DNA from: Mitsuaria sp. WAJ17
Lineage (GTDB): Bacteria > Pseudomonadota > Gammaproteobacteria > Burkholderiales > Burkholderiaceae_C
Assembly: GCF_014174515.1 (NCBI RefSeq)
Contig: NZ_JACJUG010000001.1
Location: forward strand, 1-64,000
Length of the DNA: 64,000 bases
Direction: 5' to 3'
The notes beneath the pieces were generated by a model. The model did not search any database. It was not told where the DNA came from and was given only the letters and a program-made list of their open reading frames with translations. This document shows positions 10,033-18,446 of this stretch, piece by piece. The translations under genes and the position numbers were made by a program. Within the stretch, counting starts at the first letter, position 1. Each line of letters starts with the position of its first letter.

Positions 10033-12294
10033 TCAGAACAGGGCCTTGAACTGCACGCCGTAGGTGCGGGGGTCGTTGATGAAGCCGGTCAGGTTGTCGA
10101 AGTCGATGGCACCGTTGACGACGACCTTGTTGGTCAGGTTTCGCACGAAGCCCGCTACCTCGTACTTGCCGTCGCCCCAGACATAGCCGGCGCGCAGACC
10201 GCCTTCCAGCAGCGCCTTGCCGGTGAGTTCCTTGGCCTCGTACAGGAAGAAATTGACCTTGGAGCGGTAGGCCCAGTCGGTGTAGATGAAGTATTCATTG
10301 CCGTCGGCCGTCGGGATCGAGTAGCGGGCCGTCAGGTTGGCGATCCACTTCGGCGCGTTGGGCAGCGGGTTGTTATAAAGGCTGTAGCGGCCGCTGGCAT
10401 CGGGCGTGCCCACCATCACGGGATTGCTGCCCGAACGGGGGGCGGAGAGCGTCGGATCCTTGATCTTGGTGTCGTTGTAGCTGAGCCCCAAGGTGAGCAT
10501 CAGGCGCTCCACGGGGATCAGGTCCAGGTTGAGCTCGAAGCCCTGGCCCTGGCCCTTGCTGGCGTTGAGCAGGGTATTGGCATTGCTGGTGCCGCCCACG
10601 GCGGTCAGCTGCTGGTCCTTCACCGTATAGGCGAACACATTGGCCGACAGGCGGGCGCGGCGATTCCAGAACTCGCTCTTCACACCGGCTTCGTAGGAGG
10701 TCACGGTTTCAGGGCGCGCCTTGCTCTGCGTGCCGAAACCGCTGGCCGGGTAGATGGAGGCCGCACGGAAGCCGGTGGCGACGCGCGCGTAGAGGTTGGT
10801 CTGCTTGTCCAGGGCATAAGTGCCGGAGACATCCCAGTTGACCTTGTGGTCGTCGGTGCTCGCGCTGGTGCCGGCGCCGTCGTTGACCTTGCCGACGGTG
10901 TTCAGGTCCTTCTTGTCCTGGGTGTAGCGCAGGCCGCCGCGCAGCTTGAGATCGGGGCTCAGTTCGTAGTTGACCGAGGCGAACAGGGCCCAGGCCTTGT
11001 TGGTCTGGCGGGTGTCCACGACGCTGTCGGCCGGGTTGGCCGCGGTGTAGTCCACCGTCCGCATGGTGTACTTCTCGTCAAAGAGGTAGAGCCCGCCCTG
11101 CCAGCGCAGCGGACCGGCAGCCTGGGACTCGAGGCGGAATTCCTGTGTCAGCTGGCGGTGACCCATCAGGGCGTCCGAGGTGTCCATCTGCCAGGTGGCC
11201 TCACCCTGGGTGGGATAGGGCGCCGTCTTGGGGTCGCCCGAGAAGGGGTTGTGGTAGCGGTAGCCGCCGTCCACGTCGCCACGGCTGAAGGGCTGCACGG
11301 TCTCGAGAGCGCTGATGGAGTGCAGGGTCACGCCGTCCAGGGCCCATTTCAGGCGCAGGCTGGCGCCGGTGCTGTGCAGGCGCTGCTCGTTGGTCCCGTC
11401 GATGACCATCTTGGCCGGGTCGAAGCCATCGACAAGATCATTGCTGCCGGGCTTGATGACGGAGCCGCGAAAGAGCCGCGGGCTGCCCTTGAGTTCACGG
11501 TTGTGCACGTTGAACAGGGCGCTGAAGGCCTGGTTGGCTTCATACAGCGCCTGGATGCGCACGGCTCGGTCATCGTAGCCCTCGGTGGCGGGCGTCTTGG
11601 CATTGGGCAGCTCGTTCTTGACCCAGTTGCCACGGTGCTGGTTCTGGGCCGAGATGCGCACGGCCCAGTCCCCGCCCACCGGCAGATTGGCTGCGCCTTC
11701 CAGGTTCACCATGCCCTGGCTGCCGAAGGAGGCGTTGAAATAGGCATCCTGGCGTTTGGAAGGCTTGACCGACTCGAACTTCACCACACCGGCCGGCGTG
11801 TTGCGGCCGAACAGGGTGCCCTGGGGGCCGGCCAGCACTTCCACGTTCTTCACGTCGAAAGCCGGGAAGCCTTTGAGAATGGGGTTCTCCTGCACCACCT
11901 CGTCATAGATCAGTGAGACGGGCTGCGAGGCGTTGAGTCGGAAGTCGGTGTTGCCATAGCCGCGCAGGTAGAAGCGCGGGAAGGCCCGGCCGAAGGAGGA
12001 CTCGATGTTCAGGCTGGGCACACGGCCGGACAGGGCACGGATGTCCTGCCCGCTGGAATTGATGACGTCCAGCTTCTCGCCGCTGATGGCAGAGACCGCA
12101 TTGGGCACGTCCTTGATGTTCTCCACCCGGCGCTCGGCGGTGATCACCACGGCCTCCAGCTGCTTGGTCTGAGGACGGGCGGCCTCGCTCTTGCCGGCCT
12201 CCTGGGCCTGTGCCGTGCTCGACAGCAGCGCCGGCAGGGCCAGGGCCAGGGCCAGTGAAAGCGGGGTGGGGCGGCTCAACGTGGATCGGGTCAT
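10033..12294 (-). CDS. TonB-dependent outer-membrane receptor
   Basis: This is a 22-strand beta-barrel transporter energised by TonB. The 753-residue product has a signal peptide (LSLALALALPALLSSTAQAQ), a TonB-box-like segment (QLEAVVITAERR) and a plug domain to about residue 170 (NVEVLAGPQGTLFGRNTPAG is the classical plug signature). A barrel follows, ending in aromatic Phe (TYGVQFKALF), the BamA signal. The substrate cannot be read from the sequence. The plug resembles the siderophore/vitamin and carbohydrate-type receptors often annotated as iron complex receptors. ATG 12294 is preceded by AAGGAG at good spacing. No FecIR-type regulator or ABC importer is adjacent. It is flanked by strong hairpin 9935-9988. 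Confidence 0.92.
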   Translation of the reverse strand: MTRSTLSRPTPLSLALALALPALLSSTAQAQEAGKSEAARPQTKQLEAVVITAERRVENIKDVPNAVSAISGEKLDVINSSGQDIRALSGRVPSLNIESSFGRAFPRFYLRGYGNTDFRLNASQPVSLIYDEVVQENPILKGFPAFDVKNVEVLAGPQGTLFGRNTPAGVVKFESVKPSKRQDAYFNASFGSQGMVNLEGAANLPVGGDWAVRISAQNQHRGNWVKNELPNAKTPATEGYDDRAVRIQALYEANQAFSALFNVHNRELKGSPRLFRGSVIKPGSNDLVDGFDPAKMVIDGTNEQRLHSTGASLRLKWALDGVTLHSISALETVQPFSRGDVDGGYRYHNPFSGDPKTAPYPTQGEATWQMDTSDALMGHRQLTQEFRLESQAAGPLRWQGGLYLFDEKYTMRTVDYTAANPADSVVDTRQTNKAWALFASVNYELSPDLKLRGGLRYTQDKKDLNTVGKVNDGAGTSASTDDHKVNWDVSGTYALDKQTNLYARVATGFRAASIYPASGFGTQSKARPETVTSYEAGVKSEFWNRRARLSANVFAYTVKDQQLTAVGGTSNANTLLNASKGQGQGFELNLDLIPVERLMLTLGLSYNDTKIKDPTLSAPRSGSNPVMVGTPDASGRYSLYNNPLPNAPKWIANLTARYSIPTADGNEYFIYTDWAYRSKVNFFLYEAKELTGKALLEGGLRAGYVWGDGKYEVAGFVRNLTNKVVVNGAIDFDNLTGFINDPRTYGVQFKALF

Positions 12295-12570
12295 GGGGAA
12301 ACTCCTTGAAATTGTCTGGAATGCCGACGGCGCCCTTGCTGAGGCAGGGCCTCGCTCAGCAGCGCGACAGGCCTCGGGCCTCGCCGCGATCGGGCGCCAA
12401 ACGTTTGCCATCTCGTGGGGAGGAATCTATCAAGAGCAGCCGTGCCACGTCATCCCTATGTGAGCCGGCGCACCTGAACAGTGCGAGGCTGTTGCGGACC
12501 GACATCAGACCAGTTCATCACCGCCTCACTGCGATACTGGCGCCTCCCTGTCTCTGCCGAGGTATCGACC

Positions 12571-13365
12571 GTGCGCTTCATCACCGCCAATCTCAATGGC
12601 ATCCGCTCCGCCGCCACCAAGGGCTTCTTCGACTGGCTGCCCCAGCAGCAGGCCGATGCCGTGGGCGTGCAGGAGGTGAAGGCCCAGCACGAGCATGTCG
12701 ATCAGGTCTTCTGCAGTCCCGGCAGCCTCAAGGGCCATTTCCACTATGCCCAGAAGAAGGGCTACTCCGGCGTGGGCCTCTACACCCGCGACGAACCCAG
12801 CGACATCATCACCGGCATCGGCGTCCAGGAATTCGACGACGAAGGCCGCTACATCGAGAAGCGCTTCGACAAACCCGGCCGCAAGCTGAGCCTGATCAGC
12901 TGCTACTTCCCCAGTGGCTCCAGCGGCGAAGACCGCCAGCAGGCCAAGTTCCGCTTCCTGGCGGCCATCTACCCCCACCTGATGGCGCTGAAGGGCCAGC
13001 GCGAATTCATCCTCGTGGGCGACATCAACATCGCCCACAAGGAAGCCGACCTCAAGAACTGGAAGGGCAATCTCAAAAACAGCGGCTTCCTGCCCGAGGA
13101 GCGCGCCTGGGTGACCCAGCTGATCGACCCGGCCCAGGGCGGCCTGGTGGACGTCTACCGCCAGCTGCAGCCCGACACCACGGACACTTGCTACACCTGG
13201 TGGAGCAACCGCGGCCAGGCCTATGCCAAGAACGTGGGCTGGCGCCTGGACTACCACTTCGCCACGCCCCAACTGGCCGCCCTCGCCCTGCGCGAGTCCA
13301 TCTACAAGGACCAGAAGTTCAGCGACCACGCGCCGCTGACCATCGACTACGACTTCAAGCTCTGA
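12571..13365 (+). CDS. xthA: Exodeoxyribonuclease III (xth family)
   Basis: This is an AP endonuclease and 3'-5' exonuclease of base excision repair. The 264-residue protein is close to E. coli XthA (268). All endonuclease/exonuclease/phosphatase-fold motifs are present: MRFITANLNGIRSA at the start (metal-binding Asn), QEVKAQ (metal-binding Glu), VGDINIAHKEADLKNWKGN (catalytic Asp/Asn), GWRLDYHFAT and the terminal SDHAPL (catalytic Asp-His). The start is GTG at 12571 with GAGG eight bases upstream. Upstream in-frame ATGs would add a tail unlike the family. It is transcribed alone. Confidence 0.95.
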   Translation: MRFITANLNGIRSAATKGFFDWLPQQQADAVGVQEVKAQHEHVDQVFCSPGSLKGHFHYAQKKGYSGVGLYTRDEPSDIITGIGVQEFDDEGRYIEKRFDKPGRKLSLISCYFPSGSSGEDRQQAKFRFLAAIYPHLMALKGQREFILVGDINIAHKEADLKNWKGNLKNSGFLPEERAWVTQLIDPAQGGLVDVYRQLQPDTTDTCYTWWSNRGQAYAKNVGWRLDYHFATPQLAALALRESIYKDQKFSDHAPLTIDYDFKL

Positions 13366-13371
13366 GAGCCC

Positions 13372-13425
13372 CACCGCAGGGCCTTGAGGCCGCCGGCCAG
13401 GGAGGCCGGGCTCAGGCCTGCGGTG
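13372..13425. terminator. Candidate bidirectional terminator between xthA and GGDEF gene
   Basis: CACCGCAGG-G-CCT (13372-13384) pairs with AGG-CCTGCGGTG (13414-13425) with a single bulge, and GGCC-rich inner pairing lies between. It sits in the 46-base gap between convergent genes and overlaps the last codons of the GGDEF gene. There is no T run, so efficiency is doubtful. Confidence 0.4.
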
Positions 13426-14905
13426 CCTCGGGCTGGGCCTCGCCAGGGGCCGGAGCGCATTGCGTGCGGTTGCGCCCGGCCTTCTTGGCGCCGTAGAGCG
13501 CCTGGTCGGCACGGTCCAGCACGCTCAGGTGGGCAGGATCCCGGGCGCTCAGCTCAGCCAGGCCCAGGCTGATGGTGAAGTGGATGACCTTGCCCGCATG
13601 CACCGCCCCGCAGGCCTCGACTCGCCGGCGCAGGCGCTCGGCGAAGCCGCGGGCGCCCTGGATCCCGGTCTGCGGCAGGAGGACCAGGAATTCCTCGCCG
13701 CCATAGCGGCTGGCGATGTCCATCTCGCGCACCTCCGCCTTGATGGCCTGGGCCAGGGTGCGGATCACGGTATCACCCGCCAGGTGCCCGTAGCGGTCGT
13801 TGATCTGCTTGAAATGGTCGATGTCCAGCATCACCAGGGCGGCGCCGGAGCCCGTGCGCACGGTGCGGTGCCACTCGGCGAGCAGGCGCGCGTCAGCGGC
13901 CCGACGGTTCAGCAGGCCCGTCAGGGCGTCGGTGTGGGCTAGGGTCTCCAGGCCGCGATTGGCGTGCTGCAGCTCGGCCAGCAGCTGGTCCACCGAGCGC
14001 TGCCAGTGCACGAAGAGCTGGTAGCCGAAGAAGGCCATGAACAGCACGATCAGCGAGAAGACGCCGAAGAAGACCCAGCTGCTCTGCAGCATCACCTCCA
14101 GCGCCGGCCCCAGCGCCGCGCCGGGAAGACCGCGCAGCAGCTCCACCTGGGCGGAGGACAGGTGCAGGGTCAGGAAGCCGTACGCGATCGCGGCCGCCGT
14201 GACGGCAGCCAGCAGGCGCAGCACGGCGCGGCGCGGATCGCCCGCAGGGGTTCTCATCAGGGCCGGATGGCGCGCCTGCCAGCCCTCGATGGCGGGCCAG
14301 CCCAGGGCCATCAGCGGGCCGACGATGAACAGGCTCTGCACGAAAGACCCCAGCCACCAGCCCTGCCAGATGGCCAGCATGGCCGTGCGGTCGATGCCGT
14401 TCGTGTACCACCACAGCAGGGCGCCGCTGGAGCTGAAGATGCTCGCCACGAAGCTCAGCTGGACATAGAACAGCAGCGCGCTGAGCCCGCGAAGGTCGCG
14501 TCGCATGGCGATGGCCTGGTAGCCCATCACCATGATGGCGAAGCCCAGCGGATTGGCGCAGGCGAAGAGCAGGGCCCAGTACCCGGGCATGCCGGCATAG
14601 AGCGCCAGGCTCAGCGTGGCCAGGTAGGCCGGCACCGCGCCCCATCCCCAGCCCCAGCACAGGCTCAGCCACAGGCAGATCAGCAGGGGCGGGTAGATGG
14701 TGATGTAGACCTGCACGCCGCCCAGATGCAGCGGCAGGCCGGACCAGCGGCCGATCACCGAGGCCAGGCCCAGGGCGATGCTCAGCAGGAGCAGCAGGCC
14801 CCAGCCGCCCAGCAGCAAGGCACGCTCGCCCGGCGTTCCATGCCGCCACAGCTTCCAGAGCGAAAGGGTGCGGTAGCGCAGGAGAGGGTCTTGGCTGGCG
14901 ACCAT
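13412..14905 (-). CDS. Membrane-bound diguanylate cyclase with MASE1-like sensor
   Basis: This enzyme synthesises cyclic di-GMP from two GTP. About 497 residues. The N-terminal 300 residues hold about eight membrane segments resembling a MASE1 sensory domain (WQGWWLGSFVQSLFIVGPL). A short linker helix leads to a GGDEF domain whose active site reads GGEEF (RYGGEEFLVLL). A RxxD inhibitory site (REMD) lies five residues before it, so the enzyme should be active and product-inhibited. The start is uncertain: ATG 14905 is chosen, while ATG 14935 or 14965 would lengthen the n-region. None has a strong ribosome site. Its ligand is unknown. Confidence 0.9.
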   Translation of the reverse strand: MVASQDPLLRYRTLSLWKLWRHGTPGERALLLGGWGLLLLLSIALGLASVIGRWSGLPLHLGGVQVYITIYPPLLICLWLSLCWGWGWGAVPAYLATLSLALYAGMPGYWALLFACANPLGFAIMVMGYQAIAMRRDLRGLSALLFYVQLSFVASIFSSSGALLWWYTNGIDRTAMLAIWQGWWLGSFVQSLFIVGPLMALGWPAIEGWQARHPALMRTPAGDPRRAVLRLLAAVTAAAIAYGFLTLHLSSAQVELLRGLPGAALGPALEVMLQSSWVFFGVFSLIVLFMAFFGYQLFVHWQRSVDQLLAELQHANRGLETLAHTDALTGLLNRRAADARLLAEWHRTVRTGSGAALVMLDIDHFKQINDRYGHLAGDTVIRTLAQAIKAEVREMDIASRYGGEEFLVLLPQTGIQGARGFAERLRRRVEACGAVHAGKVIHFTISLGLAELSARDPAHLSVLDRADQALYGAKKAGRNRTQCAPAPGEAQPEAPQA

Positions 14906-14950
14906 GAAGCAGGAAAGGTACAGCAGCCCAAGCATAGGGCATGCGGCGAC

Positions 14951-14980
14951 GGCACGGGGGCGCACGGGGGCGCACGGGGT
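14951..14980. repeat. Three 10-bp tandem copies upstream of the GGDEF gene
   Basis: The unit CGCACGGGGG occurs three times head to tail (14951-14960 with one difference, 14961-14970, 14971-14980 ending in T). It lies just upstream of the GGDEF start, within a possible N-terminal extension. Function unknown. Confidence 0.6.
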
Positions 14981-15016
14981 CGAGGCATCGACATCGCCCC
15001 AGCGGGCGCCTGCAAC

Positions 15017-15279
15017 TCAGGCGGGCCGGGCCTGCTTCGGCTGACGCATGAACAGGGCCGCCACCACCTCGGACTGGGTGGTCATGCCCACCAGGCGCTG
15101 GCTGGTGTCCACAACCGGGAGCGCATGGCCAGGGCGTGGCGACTGATCCATTCCGTGCACAGCAGGCCCACGCCCAGGGCGCCCAGCAGCAGCTCGCGCC
15201 AGGGCGCGGTGATCAGCACCGGAACAAAGGGGCGCAAACAGGCCCGCCGGCGGGCGCCGAAGGTAGCGGGGCTGCTCAT
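15017..15279 (-). pseudogene. Deleted remnant of an HPP family membrane protein with CBS domain
   Basis: The first about 50 codons from ATG 15279 read as the N-terminus of an HPP-type membrane protein (RPFVPVLITAPWRELLLGAL). The end of the segment, in another frame, reads as the end of a CBS domain (PVVDTSQRLVGMTTQSEVVA, then stop at 15017). Intact HPP-CBS proteins are about 350-390 residues, so some 250-300 codons are missing between about 15125 and 15145, with a frame change at the junction. The start overlaps the cadR stop (ATGA), so the ancestor was the second gene of a cadR operon. Family assignment is from sequence resemblance only. Confidence 0.65.
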
Positions 15280-15728
15280 CGGCGCGCTTCCTCGTCCGGC
15301 TTCTCTCCATGGCAGGCGCAGGCCTCGCCATGGGCCGCCGCCACCAGCTCGGCCAGGATGCCGCAGGCGTGCTGCTCATGGCGCGCGTCACAACGGCTCT
15401 TGAGCGCCTGCAGCTGCGCCTCCAGGGCCTGCATGCTCTTGAGCCGGGCCCGCACCCGCGCCAGCTGCGCATCGACCAGGGCATCCACGCTGGCCAGTTG
15501 CTGCGGATCGTGGCTCTGCAGGCTTTGCAGCAGCAGATCCACGTCAGCCAGGGACATGTCCAGGGCGCGGCAGTGCCGGATGAAGGCCAGGCGCTCCAAC
15601 TGGGGCTGGGCATAGTCCCGGTAGCCATTGCCGCTGCGGGCGGGCGCGGGCAGCAGCCCCGATTTCTCGTAGAAGCGGATGGTCTCGATATCGACCCCCG
15701 TCGCCTTGCTGAGCTCACCGATGCGCAT
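15276..15728 (-). CDS. cadR: CadR/PbrR-type MerR family metal-responsive regulator
   Basis: A dimeric activator that binds between the -35 and -10 elements and untwists the promoter when Cd(II)/Pb(II)/Zn(II) is bound. The 150 residues comprise an N-terminal winged HTH (MRIGELSKATGVDIETIRFY), a long dimer helix, and a C-terminal metal region with Cys113, Cys122, Cys137 and Cys139 (SRCDARHEQHACG; EACACHG). The Cys normally found near residue 77-79 at the start of the dimer helix appears to be absent (SHDPQQLASVD). It is divergent from cadA across a typical MerR promoter. Upstream frame to 15860 is not coding. ATG 15728 gives the standard N-terminus. Confidence 0.88.
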   Translation of the reverse strand: MRIGELSKATGVDIETIRFYEKSGLLPAPARSGNGYRDYAQPQLERLAFIRHCRALDMSLADVDLLLQSLQSHDPQQLASVDALVDAQLARVRARLKSMQALEAQLQALKSRCDARHEQHACGILAELVAAAHGEACACHGEKPDEEARR

Positions 15729-15786
15729 GGGCACTGACCTTCTGCCCCTGGGGCAGCGCTGCTGGAGAAGGCCGCAGCATAGTCGC

Positions 15787-15817
15787 TTGACTCTGGAGTG
15801 GCTACAGGCTGTGGAAT
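15787..15817 (+). promoter_or_regulatory. CadR-controlled cadA promoter (19-bp spacer)
   Basis: TTGACT (-35, 15787-15792) and TGGAAT (-10, 15812-15817) are separated by 19 bp, the over-long spacer diagnostic of MerR-family promoters. The spacer contains the dyad CTGGAG-TGG-CTACAG (15793-15807, one mismatch), as in known cadA/pbrA operators. The -10 ends eight bases before the cadA ATG. Confidence 0.8.
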
Positions 15818-15825
15818 ACCCCTCC

Positions 15826-18177
15826 ATGGAAACGAATGCCTCTGCCCCCACCTGCTCCACGGCCTGCTGCTGCGGCCCGAACCCGGCTGACGCAGCCGGT
15901 CCGGAGCGGGTCGAGCCTGCGCATGATCACAAGCACGGCCACGCGCATGGCCATGCCCACGGCCCAGCCGACGCCCGCTGCAGCAGCGGCTGCGAGGCGC
16001 CGCCGCTGAGCGACGTGCCCCTGGCCGGCCTGGCGCCGGGCCAGCAGCGCCTGCGCCTGCACATCGCCGGCATGGACTGCCCGACCGAAGAGGCGCTGCT
16101 GCGCAAGCACCTGGCCGGCGAGCCCGCCATCCGCGCCCTGCACTTCGACCTGCTGGGCCGCGTGCTCAGCGTGGATCACGACGCGCAGGATGCCGCCGGC
16201 CTGGTCCAGGCCCTGCAGCAGCGCATCCGGGCCGCGGGTCTGGATGCCGTGCCGCTGGACGCCCAGCGCGTGGCGCCGCTTGCACCCGCGGTGCCGGTGC
16301 CCCTGCGCTGGCGCATGGCGGCGGCCGGTGTGGCGGCGGTGGCCTCCGAAGCCCTGCATTACACAGGCGCCGCCGAGGCTGCGGTGATCGCCTGCGCCCT
16401 GGCGGCCGTCGTGCTGGGCGGAATGCCCACCCTGCGCAAGGGCTGGGTGGCCCTGCGCAGCCTCACGCTCAACATCCACCTGCTGATGAGCCTGGCGGTG
16501 ATGGGCGCGCTGGTCCTGGGCCAGTGGCCGGAGGCGGCCATGGTGGTCTGGCTGTTCGGCCTGTCGGAGATGCTGGAGGCCCTGAGCCTGGCACGAGCGC
16601 GCGACGCCATCCGCGCGCTGAGCGCCCTGGTGCCCGAGACCGCCTGGCTGCGCCTGCCCGACGGCCAGTGGGCCGAGCAGCCCAGCGAGCAAGTGCCCCT
16701 GGGCGCCGTGCTGCGCATCCGGGCCGGCGAGCGCGTGCCCCTGGATGGCCAGGTGATCGAGGGCCAGTCCAGCGTCAACGAGGCCGCGCTGACCGGCGAG
16801 AGCCTGCCCGTGCCCAAGCAGCCCGGCGACGCCCTGCTGGCCGGCTCAGTCAACGAGCTAGGCCTGCTGCTGATGAAAGTGACGGCCGCCAAGGGCCACA
16901 CCCTGCTGGACCGCATGGCCCAGGCCGTGCAGGAAGCGCAGGCGCAGCGCGCGCCCACCCAGCGCTTCGTGGACCGCTTCGCGCGGGTCTATACGCCCCT
17001 GGTCGTCGCGGCCGCACTGCTGCTGGCCCTGCTGCCGCCGCTGTGGCTGGGCGCCCCCTTCACGCCCTGGATCTACAAGGCCCTGGTGCTGATGGTGGTG
17101 GCCTGCCCCTGCGCCTTGGTCATCTCCACGCCGGTGACCGTGGTCAGCGCGCTGACGGCGGGCGCCCGCCGCGGCCTGCTGATCAAGGGCGGCCTCTTCC
17201 TGGAGCAGGCCCATCTGCTGAAGAGCATCGCCCTGGACAAGACCGGCACCCTCACTGAAGGCCGGCCGGCCCTGGTCGGGCGCACGGCGCTGGGCCCGCT
17301 GGATGAGGCCGGCTTGCTGCGCCATGCGGCCAGCCTGGACGCAGGCTCGCGCCACCCGCTGGCCCTGGCCCTGCTGGAGGCCGCCGCAGCGCAAGACCTG
17401 ACCCTCATCCCCCTGCAGGACTTCGTGACCCTGCCCGGCCGCGGCGTGCGCGCCCGGCTGGACGGACAGGCCTGGCAGCTGGGCAACGACACCCTGGCGC
17501 GCGAGATGGCCGCCCTGAGCCCCGCCGCCGAGAGCGCCGCCCGCGCCTGGAGCGAGGCCGGCTGCAGCGTGCTGTGGCTGCTGCGCGAGGAGGCCGGGGG
17601 CTGGCACTGCGAAGGCCTGCTGGCGCTGCGCGACCGCCTGCGTGCCCACAGCGCGGGCGCCGTGACCGCGCTGGAGGCGGTCGGCGTTCAGGTGCACATG
17701 CTCAGCGGGGACCAGCGCGGCGCCGCCCTGGCCGCAGCCCGCGAGCTGGGCCTGCCCGAGGGGCAGGTCCAAGCCCCGCTGCTGCCCGAGCAGAAGCTGG
17801 CGGCCATCGCCCACCTGCGCGAGCGCGGCCTGGTGGCCATGGTGGGCGATGGCGTCAACGACGCGCCAGCCCTGGCCCGTGCCGACATCGGTATCGCCAT
17901 GGGCGCCGCCGGCACCGCCACCGCGCTGGAGACCGCCGACATCGCCCTGATGCAGGACGATCTGCGCCGCCTGCCAGAGCTCATCGCCCTCTCGCGCGAC
18001 TGCAAGAAGGTGCTGTGGCAGAACATCAGCCTGGCCCTGGGCCTCAAGGCCGTGGTGCTGGTCCTCACGCTGTTGGGCTGGGGCAGCCTGTGGCTGGCCG
18101 TGCTGGCCGATGCGGGCGCCGCCCTGCTGGTCGTGCTGCTGGGCCTGCGCCTGCTGCGCTGGCAGCCGCGGGCCTGA
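15826..18177 (+). CDS. cadA: Heavy-metal translocating P1B-type ATPase (Cd/Zn/Pb efflux)
   Basis: Exports Cd(II), Zn(II) or Pb(II) from the cytoplasm across the inner membrane. The 783 residues run as follows: a metal-binding leader with a Cys cluster (CSTACCCGP) and a His-rich stretch at about 32-46, an HMA domain with GMDC at 82-85, and membrane segments from about residue 165. The TGES actuator motif reads GESLPVPK. The CPC transmembrane metal site is at 427-429 (VACPCALVIS), and DKTGTLTEG holds phospho-Asp471. SRHPLA is the P1B HP motif and GDGVNDAPAL the hinge. CPC plus the HMA sequence fit the Cd/Zn/Pb (P1B-2) class. The ATG lies so close to the -10 that the message is probably leaderless. 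A terminator follows. Confidence 0.94.
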   Translation: METNASAPTCSTACCCGPNPADAAGPERVEPAHDHKHGHAHGHAHGPADARCSSGCEAPPLSDVPLAGLAPGQQRLRLHIAGMDCPTEEALLRKHLAGEPAIRALHFDLLGRVLSVDHDAQDAAGLVQALQQRIRAAGLDAVPLDAQRVAPLAPAVPVPLRWRMAAAGVAAVASEALHYTGAAEAAVIACALAAVVLGGMPTLRKGWVALRSLTLNIHLLMSLAVMGALVLGQWPEAAMVVWLFGLSEMLEALSLARARDAIRALSALVPETAWLRLPDGQWAEQPSEQVPLGAVLRIRAGERVPLDGQVIEGQSSVNEAALTGESLPVPKQPGDALLAGSVNELGLLLMKVTAAKGHTLLDRMAQAVQEAQAQRAPTQRFVDRFARVYTPLVVAAALLLALLPPLWLGAPFTPWIYKALVLMVVACPCALVISTPVTVVSALTAGARRGLLIKGGLFLEQAHLLKSIALDKTGTLTEGRPALVGRTALGPLDEAGLLRHAASLDAGSRHPLALALLEAAAAQDLTLIPLQDFVTLPGRGVRARLDGQAWQLGNDTLAREMAALSPAAESAARAWSEAGCSVLWLLREEAGGWHCEGLLALRDRLRAHSAGAVTALEAVGVQVHMLSGDQRGAALAAARELGLPEGQVQAPLLPEQKLAAIAHLRERGLVAMVGDGVNDAPALARADIGIAMGAAGTATALETADIALMQDDLRRLPELIALSRDCKKVLWQNISLALGLKAVVLVLTLLGWGSLWLAVLADAGAALLVVLLGLRLLRWQPRA

Positions 18178-18209
18178 ATTCGGTGCGCAGGCCGCCCGCC
18201 GGCCCCCGC

Positions 18210-18252
18210 AAGACCTGGCAACCTATGCCGAAAGACATAGGGGCCAGGTCTT
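18210..18252 (+). terminator. Hairpin terminator after cadA
   Basis: AAGACCTGGC (18210-18219) pairs with GCCAGGTCTT (18243-18252), and inner CCTATG pairs with CATAGG, giving a 16-bp interrupted stem 32 bases past the cadA stop. Only a short pyrimidine run follows. Confidence 0.65.
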
Positions 18253-18446
18253 GCCCTTGGTAGGAACCCGCAGAAACACGCTGTAAACGCGCGGCGACAA
18301 TACGCCCGCCGCCGCCGGAGCCTGCCTCCAGGCGGCTTGTCCTATGTGAGCCCAGTGCACGGCCAACCCGTGGATTGCGTCGATCCGGTCCGAGAGGGCG
18401 CCGGGCGCTCCAGGCCCAGAACCATCGATCCAGCACGGAGTGTCGT

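Noticed and set aside
15017..15718. A single 233-codon minus-strand frame covering the HPP remnant and cadR
   Set aside because: Most of it is an out-of-frame reading of cadR. Only its last 35 codons are protein-like (CBS end), which led to the pseudogene call instead.
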